64,000 nucleotides of DNA from Saccopteryx bilineata (lineage: Eukaryota; Chordata; Mammalia; Chiroptera; Emballonuridae): the NCBI RefSeq assembly GCF_036850765.1, contig NC_089496.1:52955613-53019612 (forward strand), written 5' to 3'. The notes under the pieces were generated by a model, which made no database searches, was not told where the DNA came from, and saw only the letters and a program-made list of their open reading frames with translations. The translations under genes were made by a program, and so were the position numbers. Shown here piece by piece: positions 34,973 to 46,095 of the stretch. The stretch's first letter is position 1; each line of letters opens with the position of its first letter.

Positions 34973-35948
34973 AACTAATTTGATGCCCAAAGTATAAGTT
35001 CACCATTTATTTTCATCAGTGAATTACATTTCGTTCAAGAGTTTTCTGCAGTAAACATTAACATTATATGGGAAGATCTTACAATTTTCTGACTGACTAG
35101 GAATTCTTGACATCCAAAGGCTGATCTGAGCTTGCAGAATAACTCATTAAAAAAGAAAATACACAATCACGGTGTCAAGATTTACAACAAATACACTAGA
35201 AGTGTTTTAAAAATTAATATTAAGCTGCTATGCTTGGCTTAATTAGCATTCTTCATCATTTGCAAAGATCTGTCTGTTTTTATGAACCTGGTCTCCAGTC
35301 CCCTTTCCTACAAACCTGTTTAATTAAAGTTCAACAGCTGTGCACGATTTAGAAACACCACAATGATTTTTATCCCTTGAAATATTTAATCCTTTCTTCA
35401 AATAGGATCCTTCTGAATGTATATTTAAAAGGTAACGGAACGAGAGGTAATATGCCGACAGAAAGACCCGGACAGCTCAGGGAGTCGGCACGGTGTGCAC
35501 AGCCCGCGGGCAGACAAAGAAGCCGTGCCCAAGCCGGGAATCGGAGGCCCACACGGGGCCTGAGCAGAGTCTTCTTCTCTGAGAAGAGAATGACAGCTAC
35601 AGAGAAGAACAAACTGTCAACAGAGAATCATATAAATAGGCAGAAGACTAAAAACTACGATAAAAGTACAGTATCTAGTGGGCCTGGTAAGCCTTCTGGG
35701 TGCCTCTGTGCACATCCAACCCCCCAGGGGTCGGGGTCCTTAGCTGACACCAGCCACCTTGATCAGGGTTACCGCTGTCTCAACACACATGGCCATAGCT
35801 ACTTATACATGTACACATATTATTACATGGATAGATGCCATGAAGTACCTGAAATGAAGACAATAACTGAAGGGCAACTAGAGATACCGAACCGTCCAAC
35901 AGGACACATTTACATCTGAGATGGAAGAAATAAGAAATAATAAAAATA
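34973..35948. other. Unique intronic sequence
   Basis: No gene. 35195-35345 (AAAATTAATATTAAGCTGC, GGCTTAATTAGCATTC, CCTGTTTAATTAAAG, AACAGCTGTGC) has the texture of a conserved non-coding element. An open frame of 180 residues at 35377-35919 has no recognisable domain. Confidence 0.4.
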
Positions 35949-35958
35949 CAAAATGCAG

Positions 35959-36331
35959 GCCCTGGCCAGTTTGCTCAGTGGTAGAGCGTCGGCCTGACAT
36001 GCAGGAGTCCCAGGTTCGATTCCCGGCCAGGGCACACAGGAGAGGCACCCATCTGCTTCTCCACCCCTCCCCCTCTCCTTCCTCTCTGTCTCTCTCTTCC
36101 CCTCCCGCAGCCAAGGCTCCACTGGAGCAAAGTTGGCCCGGGCGCTGAGGATGGCTCCAAGGCCTCTACCTCAGGTGCTAAAATGGCTCTGGTCGCAACA
36201 GAGCAACACCGCAGATGGGCAGAGCATCGCCCCCTGGTGGGCATGCTGGGTGGATCCTGGTCGGGCGCATGCGGGAGTCTATCTGACTGCCTCCCCATTT
36301 CCAACTTCAGAAAAATACAAAAAAAAAATAA
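35959..36331 (+). repeat. Bat tRNA-derived SINE, short-body family
   Basis: GCCCTGGCCAGTTTGCTCAG through CTTCAGAAAAATAC plus an A-rich end. Boxes A and B are intact. Target duplication CAAAATGCAG lies at 35949-35958 and 36332-36341. Confidence 0.93.
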
Positions 36332-36341
36332 CAAAATGCAG

Positions 36342-36649
36342 TCAAGTGCCATCGAATCCGTTTAAGCTTCCCGCTCTCCCCACTCCAGCTTTCTCTCCAG
36401 CAAAGCAAGCTGACCACCGCGCAGGGAGGGGGCGGTCATCTGCATTCCCAGGCCCTTCTACTCATCAGCTCCCAGAAAGAGTGTTGTCAACTTCACACCC
36501 CTCGCCCCCAACACCACCACCACTGTGCTCTGTTTGCGGTACATGCTCAATTAACGTGTGTGGGATAGGCATCCTGAGGCAAGAGCCGAAAGCAATCCCA
36601 TTGCACGAGAAGGAGTGTCAAAGAGACATCGGCAAAGTGTACTTTTGTT
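36342..36649. other. Unique intronic sequence
   Basis: Nothing recognisable. Confidence 0.4.
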
Positions 36650-36890
36650 GAAAATGTGCGCTTCCTCCCCATGAGGGAGGTTTGCACATACCCTTCCTAT
36701 TTGGTATACACTTCTTGGCCATGTGACTTGTCTTGGCCAATGACAAGTGAGTGGGCATTCTATGCGCTTCTTCCAAATCAAAGCCCCATGCTGGCTTTCC
36801 ATGTCCCCGGTGACTCTGAATACCCCGAGGCCTGAGTCCTCGAGGGAACAAAACGTGGAGGCGAGACTCGTGTAACCCACAGCCAGCACG
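36650..36890 (+). mobile_element. MaLR/MLT1-like LTR fragment
   Basis: 'CTTCTTGGCCATGTGACTTG', 'CTTGGCCAATGACAAGTGAG' and 'GTGACTCTGAA' match the remembered middle of MLT1-class LTRs. The 3' end is not clear. Confidence 0.5.
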
Positions 36891-37784
36891 CCACAGAGTG
36901 AAGCTCACTCCTCCGTTACGGGCAACCTTTGGTCCTTGGGGACAGTTTATTATCACAGAAGAAGTTAGGCTTTTTCGACAAAGAGGCACATCCTCATCGC
37001 CTCTGCTCGGCAGGGACGGTCCCAGCAGCGTCTTTCTGCCGGGAGAGCAAAGGAAACAGATGGCTGGGATGCGCATTCTCCACCGCTTGTTTTTCTGAAC
37101 CTTCCGCAACATGAAACGCTGATGTTCAGCCAATTAGACAGTTTACATTTTTAAAGATAAGAAGTGGGGATTGATACTAATTGGTCTGGGCTGAACTATT
37201 TCCAGAATAAACAGAACCTCTTCACAGAGTGGCGCTCAGGAGTGGAGCTTTATAAATATTGCACGGAGCTTTCTGCAGTCGCCACCCTGGACACACACGT
37301 ACTGAGCAGGCTCTCTGTAGGCTGGGCTGCGTGAGCAGGGCTGTGCTAGTCACTGGGCCCCAGAAACGTGGGGCTGTCCGTGGCTCCGGGGAGCTCCGGG
37401 ACACCTGCTCGGCCAGCCCCACTCCAGTTAGGTGACCTGACACCCGCAGGACCAATAATGCGCTATGGATACCGAGAGGAGGGCGGTGATGTCCGTCAGG
37501 GTGAGGACACAGGATGCTGTTGAATGGATGCGGATGGAGAAGGGCCCGCCACGCCCGAGATGAAACACGAGCATGCACAGAACAGCCCGTGTCCCTGGCC
37601 CACAGGGAGTGTGGTGCATGGGCACGGGTGTGGCCAGGAGAGGGAGGATGACCGTGACAGCTGTGAGTGTCAGGACAGGGGAAGCACAGGACAATGGGAC
37701 CCCAAAGGGTCTCATCTCAGACACAGGAGGTTTGAAAGAGAGAGGCCAAACCGAACCTTTGTTCTGCACACACGTATCTACAGA
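36891..37784. other. Unique intronic sequence
   Basis: No gene or named repeat. GC is moderately raised at 37260-37640. Confidence 0.4.
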
Positions 37785-38015
37785 CCACATATCTCATATA
37801 TATTTGTGTGCATATGTATGTACATATCTATACATATAATATGTATATGTGCATATACATATGTGAAAGAGAGAAGAAGGAGGAGCGAGAGGAGGAAGAA
37901 TAGCAGGAAGAAGAGGAAGAGGAAGAAGGAGAGACTACAAGAGAAGAGGAGGGGAGGGGAGGAGGGAAGGGGAGGGAAGGGGAGAGGAGGGGAGGGGAAG
38001 GGAGGGGAGGGTACT
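37785..38015. repeat. (TATG)-rich tract followed by a polypurine GGGGA/GAAGA tract
   Basis: 37785-37866 is an ATATGT-rich low-complexity stretch. 37868-38013 is almost pure purine on the plus strand, going from GAAGAAGGAGG units to GGGGAGGGGAGG units. Confidence 0.9.
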
Positions 38016-38548
38016 AATCCTTCTAAAAAATGTAGGCACTGACCGCTTCCCTCTACTCTACCGAATCAATGACTAATATGGAATCGAAGAGCCCGGGCCA
38101 TGTACGAAATCATTCTGTCCAAGGGTCCTCAAATTTATTCTGAGCTGCTTTCAATTTTCCTAGTGGTGGCGAGCTCTCGGGGAGGGCTGAGGTGACAAAG
38201 ACAGTGGGAGGGAACTCCTAGCAATGTTTGGGGCGGAAGCAGTAGTCAGGCTCAGGATCGGACACTGCCATTCAAGGACCCACAGGGGACAGGGGGAGGC
38301 GACATGGCTCTTGCGTGTTTCCCCACCAACATTTCCACAGAAAAGTCCCAACATCGGGAGTGTAAGCAGAGGCAGAGAGGGGGTGGCACCCAGCACGATA
38401 AAGACGTTGAGATTTGTGATTTAAAATGTGACGTCTGTCTCGTGGGAAGGAGGCGTCTTGTTACACCCGGTTGGCCCCAAGTCTAAACCCTAGACCGCTC
38501 ACTACAAGGTCCAAGTGACTTGGTGACAGCTGGGACATCTTCTCACAT
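38016..38548. other. Unique intronic sequence
   Basis: Nothing recognisable. Confidence 0.4.
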
Positions 38549-38706
38549 GTCCACATGCATCAGAACCACGGGAGGGCTCATAAAGACTGGGATCGCTGGT
38601 CTCAGCCCAGGAGCTCCTGGTTCAGTATGGCGAAAATGAGAGTCGAGAATCTGCATTTCTAGAAAGTTCCCGGGGGATAGAGGTTAAGGCCCGGAGATCA
38701 CACCGT
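38549..38706 (+). mobile_element. MER5-type hAT-Charlie element
   Basis: 'CACATGCATCAGAACCACGG', 'GAGGGCTCATAAAGACTGGG', 'CTCCTGGTTCAGTA', 'GAGAATCTGCATTTCTAGAA' and 'AGTTCCCGGGGGAT' follow the MER5A/B consensus order. Ancient and without termini. Confidence 0.85.
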
Positions 38707-39069
38707 GAGAAATCCCAACTATAGAACGAGGCTCCCCGCCCCGTGGCTGTGTTGCCCACGGAGCATCCACAGACATGTTACACGGTCTTCTACAATAACA
38801 TACCTCACAGGTTCTTCTCACTTTACGTCACGGAGAGAAACACGTCGCAGGCTCTACAGTGAGCTACCGGTGCTCTGCATTTGTGGCATCCGTGGATTTG
38901 CACTGACAACTGACAACATTAACTCACAGCAGATAAATGGATAAAAATGATATCAAATCATTCAATTTCTAAAGCCCTATTTCATGGGTCCTTAGCCAAT
39001 GAAATTAGATTAAGCGACTAAGAAAAAAAAAAAAAACTTATTTCCTTGAATAATTTATGAGAATGAAAC
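38707..39069. other. Unique intronic sequence
   Basis: Nothing recognisable. Confidence 0.4.
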
Positions 39070-40273
39070 TGTCAACCTAAGAAACGTTTAAACCTGTGGA
39101 GAATTTTTATGAGTTTATTTGAGCCAAACTGAGGACAATTGTCAGGAAAAAAACAGAATTGCAACGGAATGAGAAAATGCTCCAGAAAATGGCCATTTTG
39201 CACCTTATTGTATACATTACAATCAAAGGATGAAGCGTCAAGGGTTATATGGAACCCACTGGTGATAGATTAGGGGAGCGGGAGAAAGCGGAGAGGGGAA
39301 TTCTCTGGGATTGAATAAAAAAAATGTAAAGTGAATAAAAAACCACAAGGGCCTACCCGCTGCCGGCGCCTGGGTGGACTCCACGCCTGGACACAGCCAG
39401 GACCCCAGAGCATGCTCGCCAGACGAGGACTAACTGGGCTGAACCGAGGCACGGAGGGTCTGGACTCTGGCCTTTGGTCTGGGCTTAGTGAAGACAGGGC
39501 TGGACGTTCTCCTTGGCCGGGTGGATGGAAATGAGACGCCTGTAACCTACGGGCAGCCGCCGATTTCAACCCAAATAAATCCTGCCGAGGAAGACTCGCC
39601 CCTCTGCGTGGGCGCCCTGGACGATGCTTTCTCCGTGACTCTGTAAGAGACCCTCGCGTCCAGCGCAGCAAGGGGAGGCCCGCTCCGTGGTCTCATAAGG
39701 GCGGAGACCGGAAGTAGCCACCTAGGATGGTCTGAAATGAAAACTTTCTAACGAAAAGCCAGGCTTGGCAGGTGGGCGTGCCCTCGGCCGGAATCTTCCC
39801 TAACAGAGGTCAGTGTTCGCCGTAGCCGAGCCTGCCTACCGCCATTTCGATCTAGGATAACAGACCTTTGGAATGTCAGCATAATTTCCTCTTCCCCCTG
39901 GACTCCTGGGTGCGCCAGAGCCGAGACCAGAAAGCCCCTCGCGGTTGCTGTTGTTGTGTTCGGTAATTGTTGACTGTTAACTACCCAGTATCCACAAACG
40001 GAAAAGAAGTATGTAGCTGTGCTTTTTACTCAATCCCAGAGATTTCCCATCTCCCGTTCTCCCGCCTCCCACGTCTTATCACCAGTGGGTTTCAAGCTGC
40101 CCCCTTTCCCTCCCCCTCGGATTGTAACGTATAAAGTAAGCGGTAAAAACGGCCATTCCCTGGGGCATTTTCTCAATCCCTAGAGATTTTTGCTTCCTGG
40201 CAATGGTCGTCAGTTCGGCTCAAACAAACTCATAAAAATTCTCTACAAGGTTTGGGCTTCTCTTACACTGACA
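39070..40273. mobile_element. 1.2-kb unit with about 270-bp inverted-repeat arms, class uncertain
   Basis: The left arm runs 39070 to about 39330 from TGTCA. The right arm is its reverse complement and runs 40273 down to about 40020, also starting TGTCA. Shared blocks in order include GAGAATTTTTATGAGTTT, TTTGAGCC, GAGAAAATG, ATGGCC, ACATTACAATC/ACGTTACAATC, ACCCACTGGTGATA and CTCTGGGATTGA. Identity is roughly three quarters by eye. The 690-bp centre is GC-richer, carries an AATAAA near 39576 and shows no inverse symmetry. It may be a DNA transposon with long terminal repeats, or two LTR copies in opposite orientation. No target duplication was found. Confidence 0.7.
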
Positions 40274-40868
40274 GACTTAACACACATAGTATATTCAAAC
40301 AAAGAAGAAAACAGTACCATTTTTGTATGGACAATTCTGGAATAGACAGACCCTTGGGAAAGGAAATAAGAGGTTAATCAAGATATAATATGTTAATCAG
40401 ATTAGCAATGGAAATAACATCAGTGAAAGCCAGAATAAGAAATACTTGAAATACTTCTTTTCGCCTTCCACATAAGCACCGACTAAAATCACGTCCACAC
40501 TCATTGCTGGCTCGGCACAGTGACATCTCCACACGTAGCTGGAAACGTAGAAAGTGAAATTTTCCTACAGGTTCCATGATCACATCTTCCTTGATTTCCT
40601 TCAGTTTATTATGAAGGATGTTGCAAGTTTTAATTCTTTTTTTTTTTTAAAGCATTATTTTTTGAAAGTCCTGTGAGATTATTAGAGTTCAGAAACATTA
40701 TCAAGTTAGGAGTCGTTTCAATTTCCATCATGCAGGGAGCCTTTTCTTGATTTTAATGACAGTTGTATCAGATATACAATCAGCTGTGATTTACATAGCC
40801 CCCAAAAGACAGCCCCAGAAATCCATTAAAGGTCACCTTACTTCCCCATACACATGCTAAGTTCTAAT
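40274..40868. other. Unique intronic sequence
   Basis: Nothing recognisable. Confidence 0.4.
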
Positions 40869-40930
40869 CCCTTCCTTCCTTCCTTCCTTCCTTCCTTCCT
40901 TCCTTCCTTCCTTCCTTCCTTCCTTCCTTC
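40869..40930 (+). repeat. (CCTT)n microsatellite
   Basis: About 15 nearly perfect CCTT tetramers. Confidence 0.97.
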
Positions 40931-41695
40931 TTCTATTATCAAATTCCAGGCTTTTGTAAAACTTACTTCTTATTCCACTTCCACCTCAAATAGAAAAATC
41001 TTTCAGCTCGGCTTTCCATCCTACTAAATTCCCTTCCGGTCTGTATTGCTCACTCCTCTTGGTGGTAGAGTAGAAGATGAAAGAGCCATTCACTGTTTGA
41101 TGTATGTAAAATTGAAATCCAGACGCCAGAAGCGTGCCTTGGAACTATCAATACACCTAGAGGGGCAGCAGCGAGGGACAAGTGTTGACCCCCGTCCGCT
41201 CCGGCTGCAGATTAAAACCAGCGTCCCGTCATGGTCAGGGAGAATTTATTTGTGCAATAAGCAGAGTGGAAGATCTCCTTGGTTCCCAGGTGTCCAGTTG
41301 CGAAAGCCTGGAGTTAATCACCTGCTACTCCTCACACCCCAGATAGACCACTTCCATCACACCATGTGCTCCTTAGAAAAAAAAAACAAAAACCCACCAA
41401 CGATGGTCAGCCCCTTTTAATGAAAATTATTAACTATTTTCACTCCCATTCTGATTTGCTTCACAAGGATGATCAATTTCAGAGACTTATTAGTCCCCCC
41501 AGCACGAACCACTTAGAATCTCATGCCTGATTACTTTGCAGGGGGAAAAAAAAGCACGATGACATTTTTTTTTTTAAGGAACAATTGACAATTAATATTG
41601 TTGTCAACAAACGTTCTCCAATTTTGCAAGACTGCCAGCGCAGACTTCAGCTTCGAAATCGACATCTGAAGTATGGGAGTAATTACTGCTGGTGC
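40931..41695. other. Unique intronic sequence
   Basis: No gene or repeat recognised. Confidence 0.4.
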
Positions 41696-41830
41696 CTCTG
41701 ATGTTACTATGTACCCAGGTAGCTCTGATGTTACTCTGTACCCAGGTAGCTCTGATGTTACTCTGTACCCAGGTAGCTCTGATGTTACTCTGTACCCAGG
41801 TAGCTCTGATGTTACTCTGTACCCAGGTAG
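41696..41830 (+). repeat. 27-bp tandem repeat, five copies
   Basis: Five head-to-tail copies of a unit starting CTCTGATGTTACTCTG and ending CCCAGGTAG, 135 bp in all. Four are essentially identical and the first has one change (ACTATG). Because 27 is divisible by three, both strands show nine-residue periodic open frames. These are consequences of the repeat and not evidence of a gene. Confidence 0.97.
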
Positions 41831-41928
41831 CTGTCATCCTAAGTTAGACTGCATGTGAATATCTTCCATAACGCAATGACTGAATCGAGGAACTAAATTA
41901 CTTTAAAAAAAAAATAGTTCCCCTAGGA

Positions 41929-42127
41929 CAGTGGTCGGCACACTCATTAGTCAGCAGAGCCAAATATCAACAGTACAACGATTGAAATTTCTTTTGAGAG
42001 CCCAATGTTTTAAACTTAAACTATTCCTTATCGAGGTAGCGCCCACACGTGGTATTTTGTGGAAGAGCCACACTCAAGGGATCAAAGAGCCTCATGTGGC
42101 TTGTGAGCCATGGTTTGCCGACCAGGG
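41929..42127 (+). mobile_element. Non-autonomous hAT element (CAGTGGTCGGCAMAC family)
   Basis: The left end is CAGTGGTCGGCACACTC and the right end GTTTGCCGACCAGGG is a slightly mutated inverse. The interior phrases GAGCCAAATATCAACAGTAC and GAAGAGCCACACTCAAGG identify a hAT family widespread in bats. Target duplication CCCTAGGR lies at 41921-41928 and 42128-42135 (last base differs). Confidence 0.9.
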
Positions 42128-42135
42128 CCCTAGGG

Positions 42136-42636
42136 TATTAGCAACTTCTCTTTACTATCGCTTGGGTCCAGCACAGGTGTTTCAGCTAAAAAAAAAAATA
42201 ACAGCTAAGAGATCATTAAAGTTCTAATGTCTGGTTTATAAGAAGAGCTACAAATAGCATAGGGTGGTATTCTGAATACTCTCCCAAGAGCCAGGCTATT
42301 CTTTTTGTATTAAGATGAAACTATTTAGGCAATGAAATTTATCTTACTCTTTATGGGCACTGTCGGGCGGCTCCCAGTGAGCACGCTCTGAAGAGTGGAA
42401 CAGCCCTTTCCTGATCCAGCCCAGGATGGACATCTTGGCAGACCGGATATCCCCATGTGGCTTCTATCAGCTCAGCAGACATCCCACTTAGAGCAACAGC
42501 TCAGGGTTCCCTCCCCCGGGGCCCTCCGTCTCAAGCAAGATGTAACCAAAGAACCCCAGCTGGGATGAAAAATAAGTTTTGTATTTTCTACTGATTTCCA
42601 ACTTAAGGGAATAAAAGTAGATAATACAGACCGAGG
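42136..42636. other. Unique intronic sequence
   Basis: Nothing recognisable. Confidence 0.4.
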
Positions 42637-42833
42637 ACTGACAAACTAAGGACCATCTGCCAAATCTAGTCCCAACATCTATTTTTGAAATAAAGTTGTG
42701 TTGCAACATTCACTTAAGGTCGCTTCCAGGCTATCGCATCAGAATTAAGGACTTCGGACAGAGGCACCACAACCTGCAAATCTAACATTATTATCATCAT
42801 CAGCCTTTTACAGATCACGCTGACCGGCCCCTG
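42637..42833 (+). mobile_element. Old hAT-type element fragment
   Basis: 'GGACTGACAAACTAAGGACC', 'TTTTTGAAATAAAGTTGTGT' and 'CCTTTTACAGATCACGCTGA' then CCGGCCCCTG run parallel to a common mammalian hAT sequence (tggcaaactatggcc... aataaagttttattgg... ctttacagaaaaagtttgctgacccctg). Subfamily not assigned. Confidence 0.62.
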
Positions 42834-43064
42834 CTGCGGACATAATAATAAGGCGCAAGCATCAGAAGGAGCCGGGAGTGGAGTATCTTGCAACAGGTAA
42901 CAGTGCAGGAGGGAGCAGGTCAGCAGCCCAAAGATTGAAGCCACATTTGAGTACTTGCATGGAAAGTTTTAAAAGGGTTTTACTTCCCGACTTCAGGGTT
43001 CATACAATATGGACCCGTGTCTTACCCTAGCAGTATAACCAAATTATGTCACCAAGAACCAGAA

Positions 43065-43312
43065 CCTATCAATAATCTCTACAGTGGGCAAGGCATTCTG
43101 CGAAGTCCTTGGTAAGCTCTGTGCAGATCAAGTGATAGCCATTACTTCCCACAGAAAAATAGTCATGCACTATTAGACTTGGACGGTGTGCTAAAGTGTA
43201 CCAAGAAGACAAAGAAAACTCAGAGTGGTCAATAACTGTCCCAAGGCCACACAGCTTGTAAAGACCAGAGCCAGCACTAAATCTCTTATCATCTTACTCC
43301 AAGAGTAACAGT
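43065..43312 (-). repeat. Possible MIR
   Basis: 'GTGGGCAAGGCATTCTGCG', 'GTCCCAAGGCCACACAGC', 'TTGTAAAGACCAGAGCCAG' fit the reversed MIR order, but the centre is poorly preserved. Confidence 0.45.
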
Positions 43313-43350
43313 CTTTCTATGATATCATGCGACCCTCACTTCCCTTAGAC

Positions 43351-43708
43351 CAGGGGTCCCCAAACTACGGCCCGCAGGCCACATGCGGCCCCCTGAGGCC
43401 ATTTATCCGGCCCCCGCTGCACTTCCGGAAGGGCACCTCTTTCATTGGTGGTCAATGAAAGGAGCACATTGACCATCTCATTAGCCAAAAGCAGGCCCAT
43501 AGTTCCCATTGAAATACTGGTCAGTTTGTTGATTTAAATTTACTTGTTTTTTATTTTAAATATTGTATTTGTTCCCGTTTTGTTTTTTTACTTTAAAGTA
43601 AGATATGTGCAGTGTGCATAGGGATTTTTTCATAGTTTTTTTTTATAGTCCCAACGGTCTGAGGGACAGTGAACTTGGCCCCCTGTGTAAAAAGTTTGGG
43701 GACCCCTG
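43351..43708 (-). mobile_element. Non-autonomous hAT element, copy 2 (CAGRGGTCCCCAAAC family)
   Basis: Same family as 19053-19384, in opposite orientation. The left end is CAGGGGTCCCCAAACTACGG and the right end GTTTGGGGACCCCTG. A perfect 8-bp target duplication CCTTAGAC lies at 43343-43350 and 43709-43716. It retains the TTAGCCAAAAGCAGGCCC segment missing from copy 1. Confidence 0.95.
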
Positions 43709-43716
43709 CCTTAGAC

Positions 43717-44640
43717 TTATAAAAAAATCTTGGTGCAAAAATGTTCATAAAAATGTAAGAGCATCCACAAATAATTAAATCAATACTTTAAACACATCTG
43801 TTCCCTGCATGAAATTCTTCCTCCAAACACTTTAAAAGAGAAAGCGTGGTCAACTTTTATGTTTAAACAAGGTCAACTGAAATTGCACAGAAATATGTTC
43901 ATTAATTATTAAGTAATTATCCAGGCAGAAATATTCTTGAATCTTTCTGGCATGCTTCTTAAGCATAGTTAAGAAGGTATTTTAAGACAATTTTTTAGCT
44001 TCCTACTGCGATAATTATACTTACACGTCTTTTCAAAATATTTGACAGACTTAACATTCCTGTGAGCGGTGAAAAAAATGAAATAAAATAATCAATAGTT
44101 AGTTCAAAGGAGTGTCAGAAGGTAGCATTTCTCTATAGTTTTACTTGGGAGTTCACAACTTCACAAAGTTACATTGCCAAGAAACATAATTAAAGGCAGC
44201 AGCAAAATAAAAAATAAAAAAAGGCTCACACACCAGCCAGCTAGCTCCACATGTGATGTGTTCCGGCTGGAAACAGACTCCAAAGGAGCACTTCACAGGG
44301 TCTGCGTGGACTGAGGCTGGCGCAGAACTGAAGTGCGCAGTCCCTAAGCCGGCCGAGAACAGAGAGATGGAGCTTAGTCAAAGGCATCAGAGTTACAAAC
44401 AGAAAAAACGACCTTTCAGGGAGGAGCAAGGACGGGTGGACCACGCGGCCAGGTCAGAGCGTCCTGCGACATCGCCTGTCTCCGAGATTTTTCCCCTAAT
44501 TTAGCTGAGACCATGGGTTTCCCACCTGAGGCGCCCAGTTATTTCAGTCCATGGGCTGCCTAGAGGGGACAGGGAGGTTCTAACACTTCCTTTCGGATAC
44601 AGTGGGTTTCACAGACAAACACCGAACAACGCGGACATTG
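43717..44640. other. Unique intronic sequence
   Basis: No gene or named repeat seen. Confidence 0.4.
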
Positions 44641-45056
44641 TTTTGTTTTTGGTTTTTTTTGCATTTTCTTTTGCATTTTTCTGAAGCTGGAAACAGGGAG
44701 AGACAGTCAGACAGACTCCCACATGCGCCCCACCGGGATCCACCCGGCACGCCCACCATGGGGCCACGCTCTGCCCACCAGGGGGCGATGCTCTGCCCAT
44801 CCTGGGTGTCGCCATGTTGCGACCAGAGCCACTCTAGCGCCTGAGGCAGAGGCCACAGAGCCATCCCCAGCGCCTGGGCCATTTTTGCTCCAATGGAGCC
44901 TTGGCTGCGGGAGGGGAAGAGAGAGACAGAGAGGAAGGCGCGTCGGAGGGGTGGAGAAGCAAATGGGCGCTTCTCCTGTGTGCCCTGGCCAGGAATCGAA
45001 CCCGGGTCCTCCGCACGCTAGGCCGACGCTCTACCGCTGAGCCAACCGGCCAGGGC
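44641..45056 (-). repeat. Bat tRNA-derived SINE, long subfamily with internal duplication
   Basis: Reverse copy of the subfamily also seen at 9507. The paired segments CACCATGGGGCCACGCTCTG and CACCAGGGGGCGATGCTCTG are both present. The head at the right reads GAGCCAACCGGCCAGGGC. Target duplication GGACATTG lies at 44633-44640 and 45057-45064. Confidence 0.95.
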
Positions 45057-45064
45057 GGACATTG

Positions 45065-45866
45065 GTTTAATGTGCAAATTCTTGCCTTTCATTCCCTATC
45101 GACGCTGGAGTCGAGGAGGTCCCGTGGCTACCCAATAGTACGTCCAGGGCGTCTTCGTGTATGCTATCCCTCGGACTATTACTTAGTACTGAGGTCCTAC
45201 AGAAGCAGTTCTGGAATTGCTGTTTTTGAAGACCTACCGAGGATACTCATTTAAGTCATACCTGCATAACATACACATTGGGAAACATAAATCCTTATCG
45301 CTCTATCTCAGGGATATTTTTTTTTCTTTATGGGATATTTACAGAAAAACAAAAGCTGCCATTAGATAAATATTTTTCTAAACCTCTCACTCTCCTGCGA
45401 CGACACACATTCGTTAGAAGGAATGAGTACCAGTTGGGCTCCGGGGATCTCTCCTTTTTATTTCACGTGCTCCTGCGCTGTTTGAGTTTAAATTATGTGA
45501 AGTGATTTAAGCCCCACGTGTGTGACGCAGGGGGAGGCTGCAGATGCCCTGATGTCCTTCTCGTCTTGAACTTTAACCTTGGAAGTTGTCTCCAACATGG
45601 CCCTCGTCCCATCGGGTGACCAGACGCTCTTCCTGAGCTCTGGGACCGTTGGTACACCCCCACGGGGGCCGTTTCCATGTGGCACTGCATGTCTTTGTGA
45701 CCTCTGCTGTGTGCCCCCCTGCCCCCCCCCCCAGCCGGTACGCTTCAGAAGACGAGAACTATCTATGGCTTTTAGTGTTTGTAATCTCAGGATCCAGCAC
45801 CGTGTCCAGCATGCAATACGTACCCGAGGCACTCCATAAAGAATGACTTAAATCGTGATGACTACC
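45065..45866. other. Unique intronic sequence
   Basis: No gene. The last 75 bp (45770-45845: CCAGCACCGTGTCCAGCATG, GGCACTCCATAAAGAATGAC) resemble an L2 terminus but are too short to call firmly. Confidence 0.4.
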
Positions 45867-46095
45867 GGTAATAGTATCTGTCATTTATTGGAATCATACT
45901 TATATGCTAGAGACTGTGCTAACAAAATTATATCCATTATCTCGTGTAATTCTCAAGAAAACTCTATGGAGCGTGGGCTATTATTACCTGCCGTTTTACA
46001 AGTGAGGAAAATTAAGTTTAGAGAAATCAGTAGTCCGGTAAAGGAATCCACTACACGGCAAAGCTGGGATCCGAATCGGGGCAGTCTCAGTTCAT
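45867..46095 (-). repeat. MIR, nearly full length
   Basis: Reversed MIR order throughout: CTGTCATTTATTGG, TATGCTAGAGACTGTGCTAA, TATCTCGTGTAATTCTCA, AACTCTATGGAGCG, GGCTATTATTACC, TTTTACAAGTGAGGAAA, AAGCTGGGATCCGAATCGGG and CAGTCTCAGTTCAT. Confidence 0.88.

Noticed and set aside
40869..40930. CRISPR-like or other spaced direct repeats
   Set aside because: A pure tetranucleotide microsatellite without spacers. The organism is a mammal, so CRISPR is not expected, and no spaced repeat array was found elsewhere.
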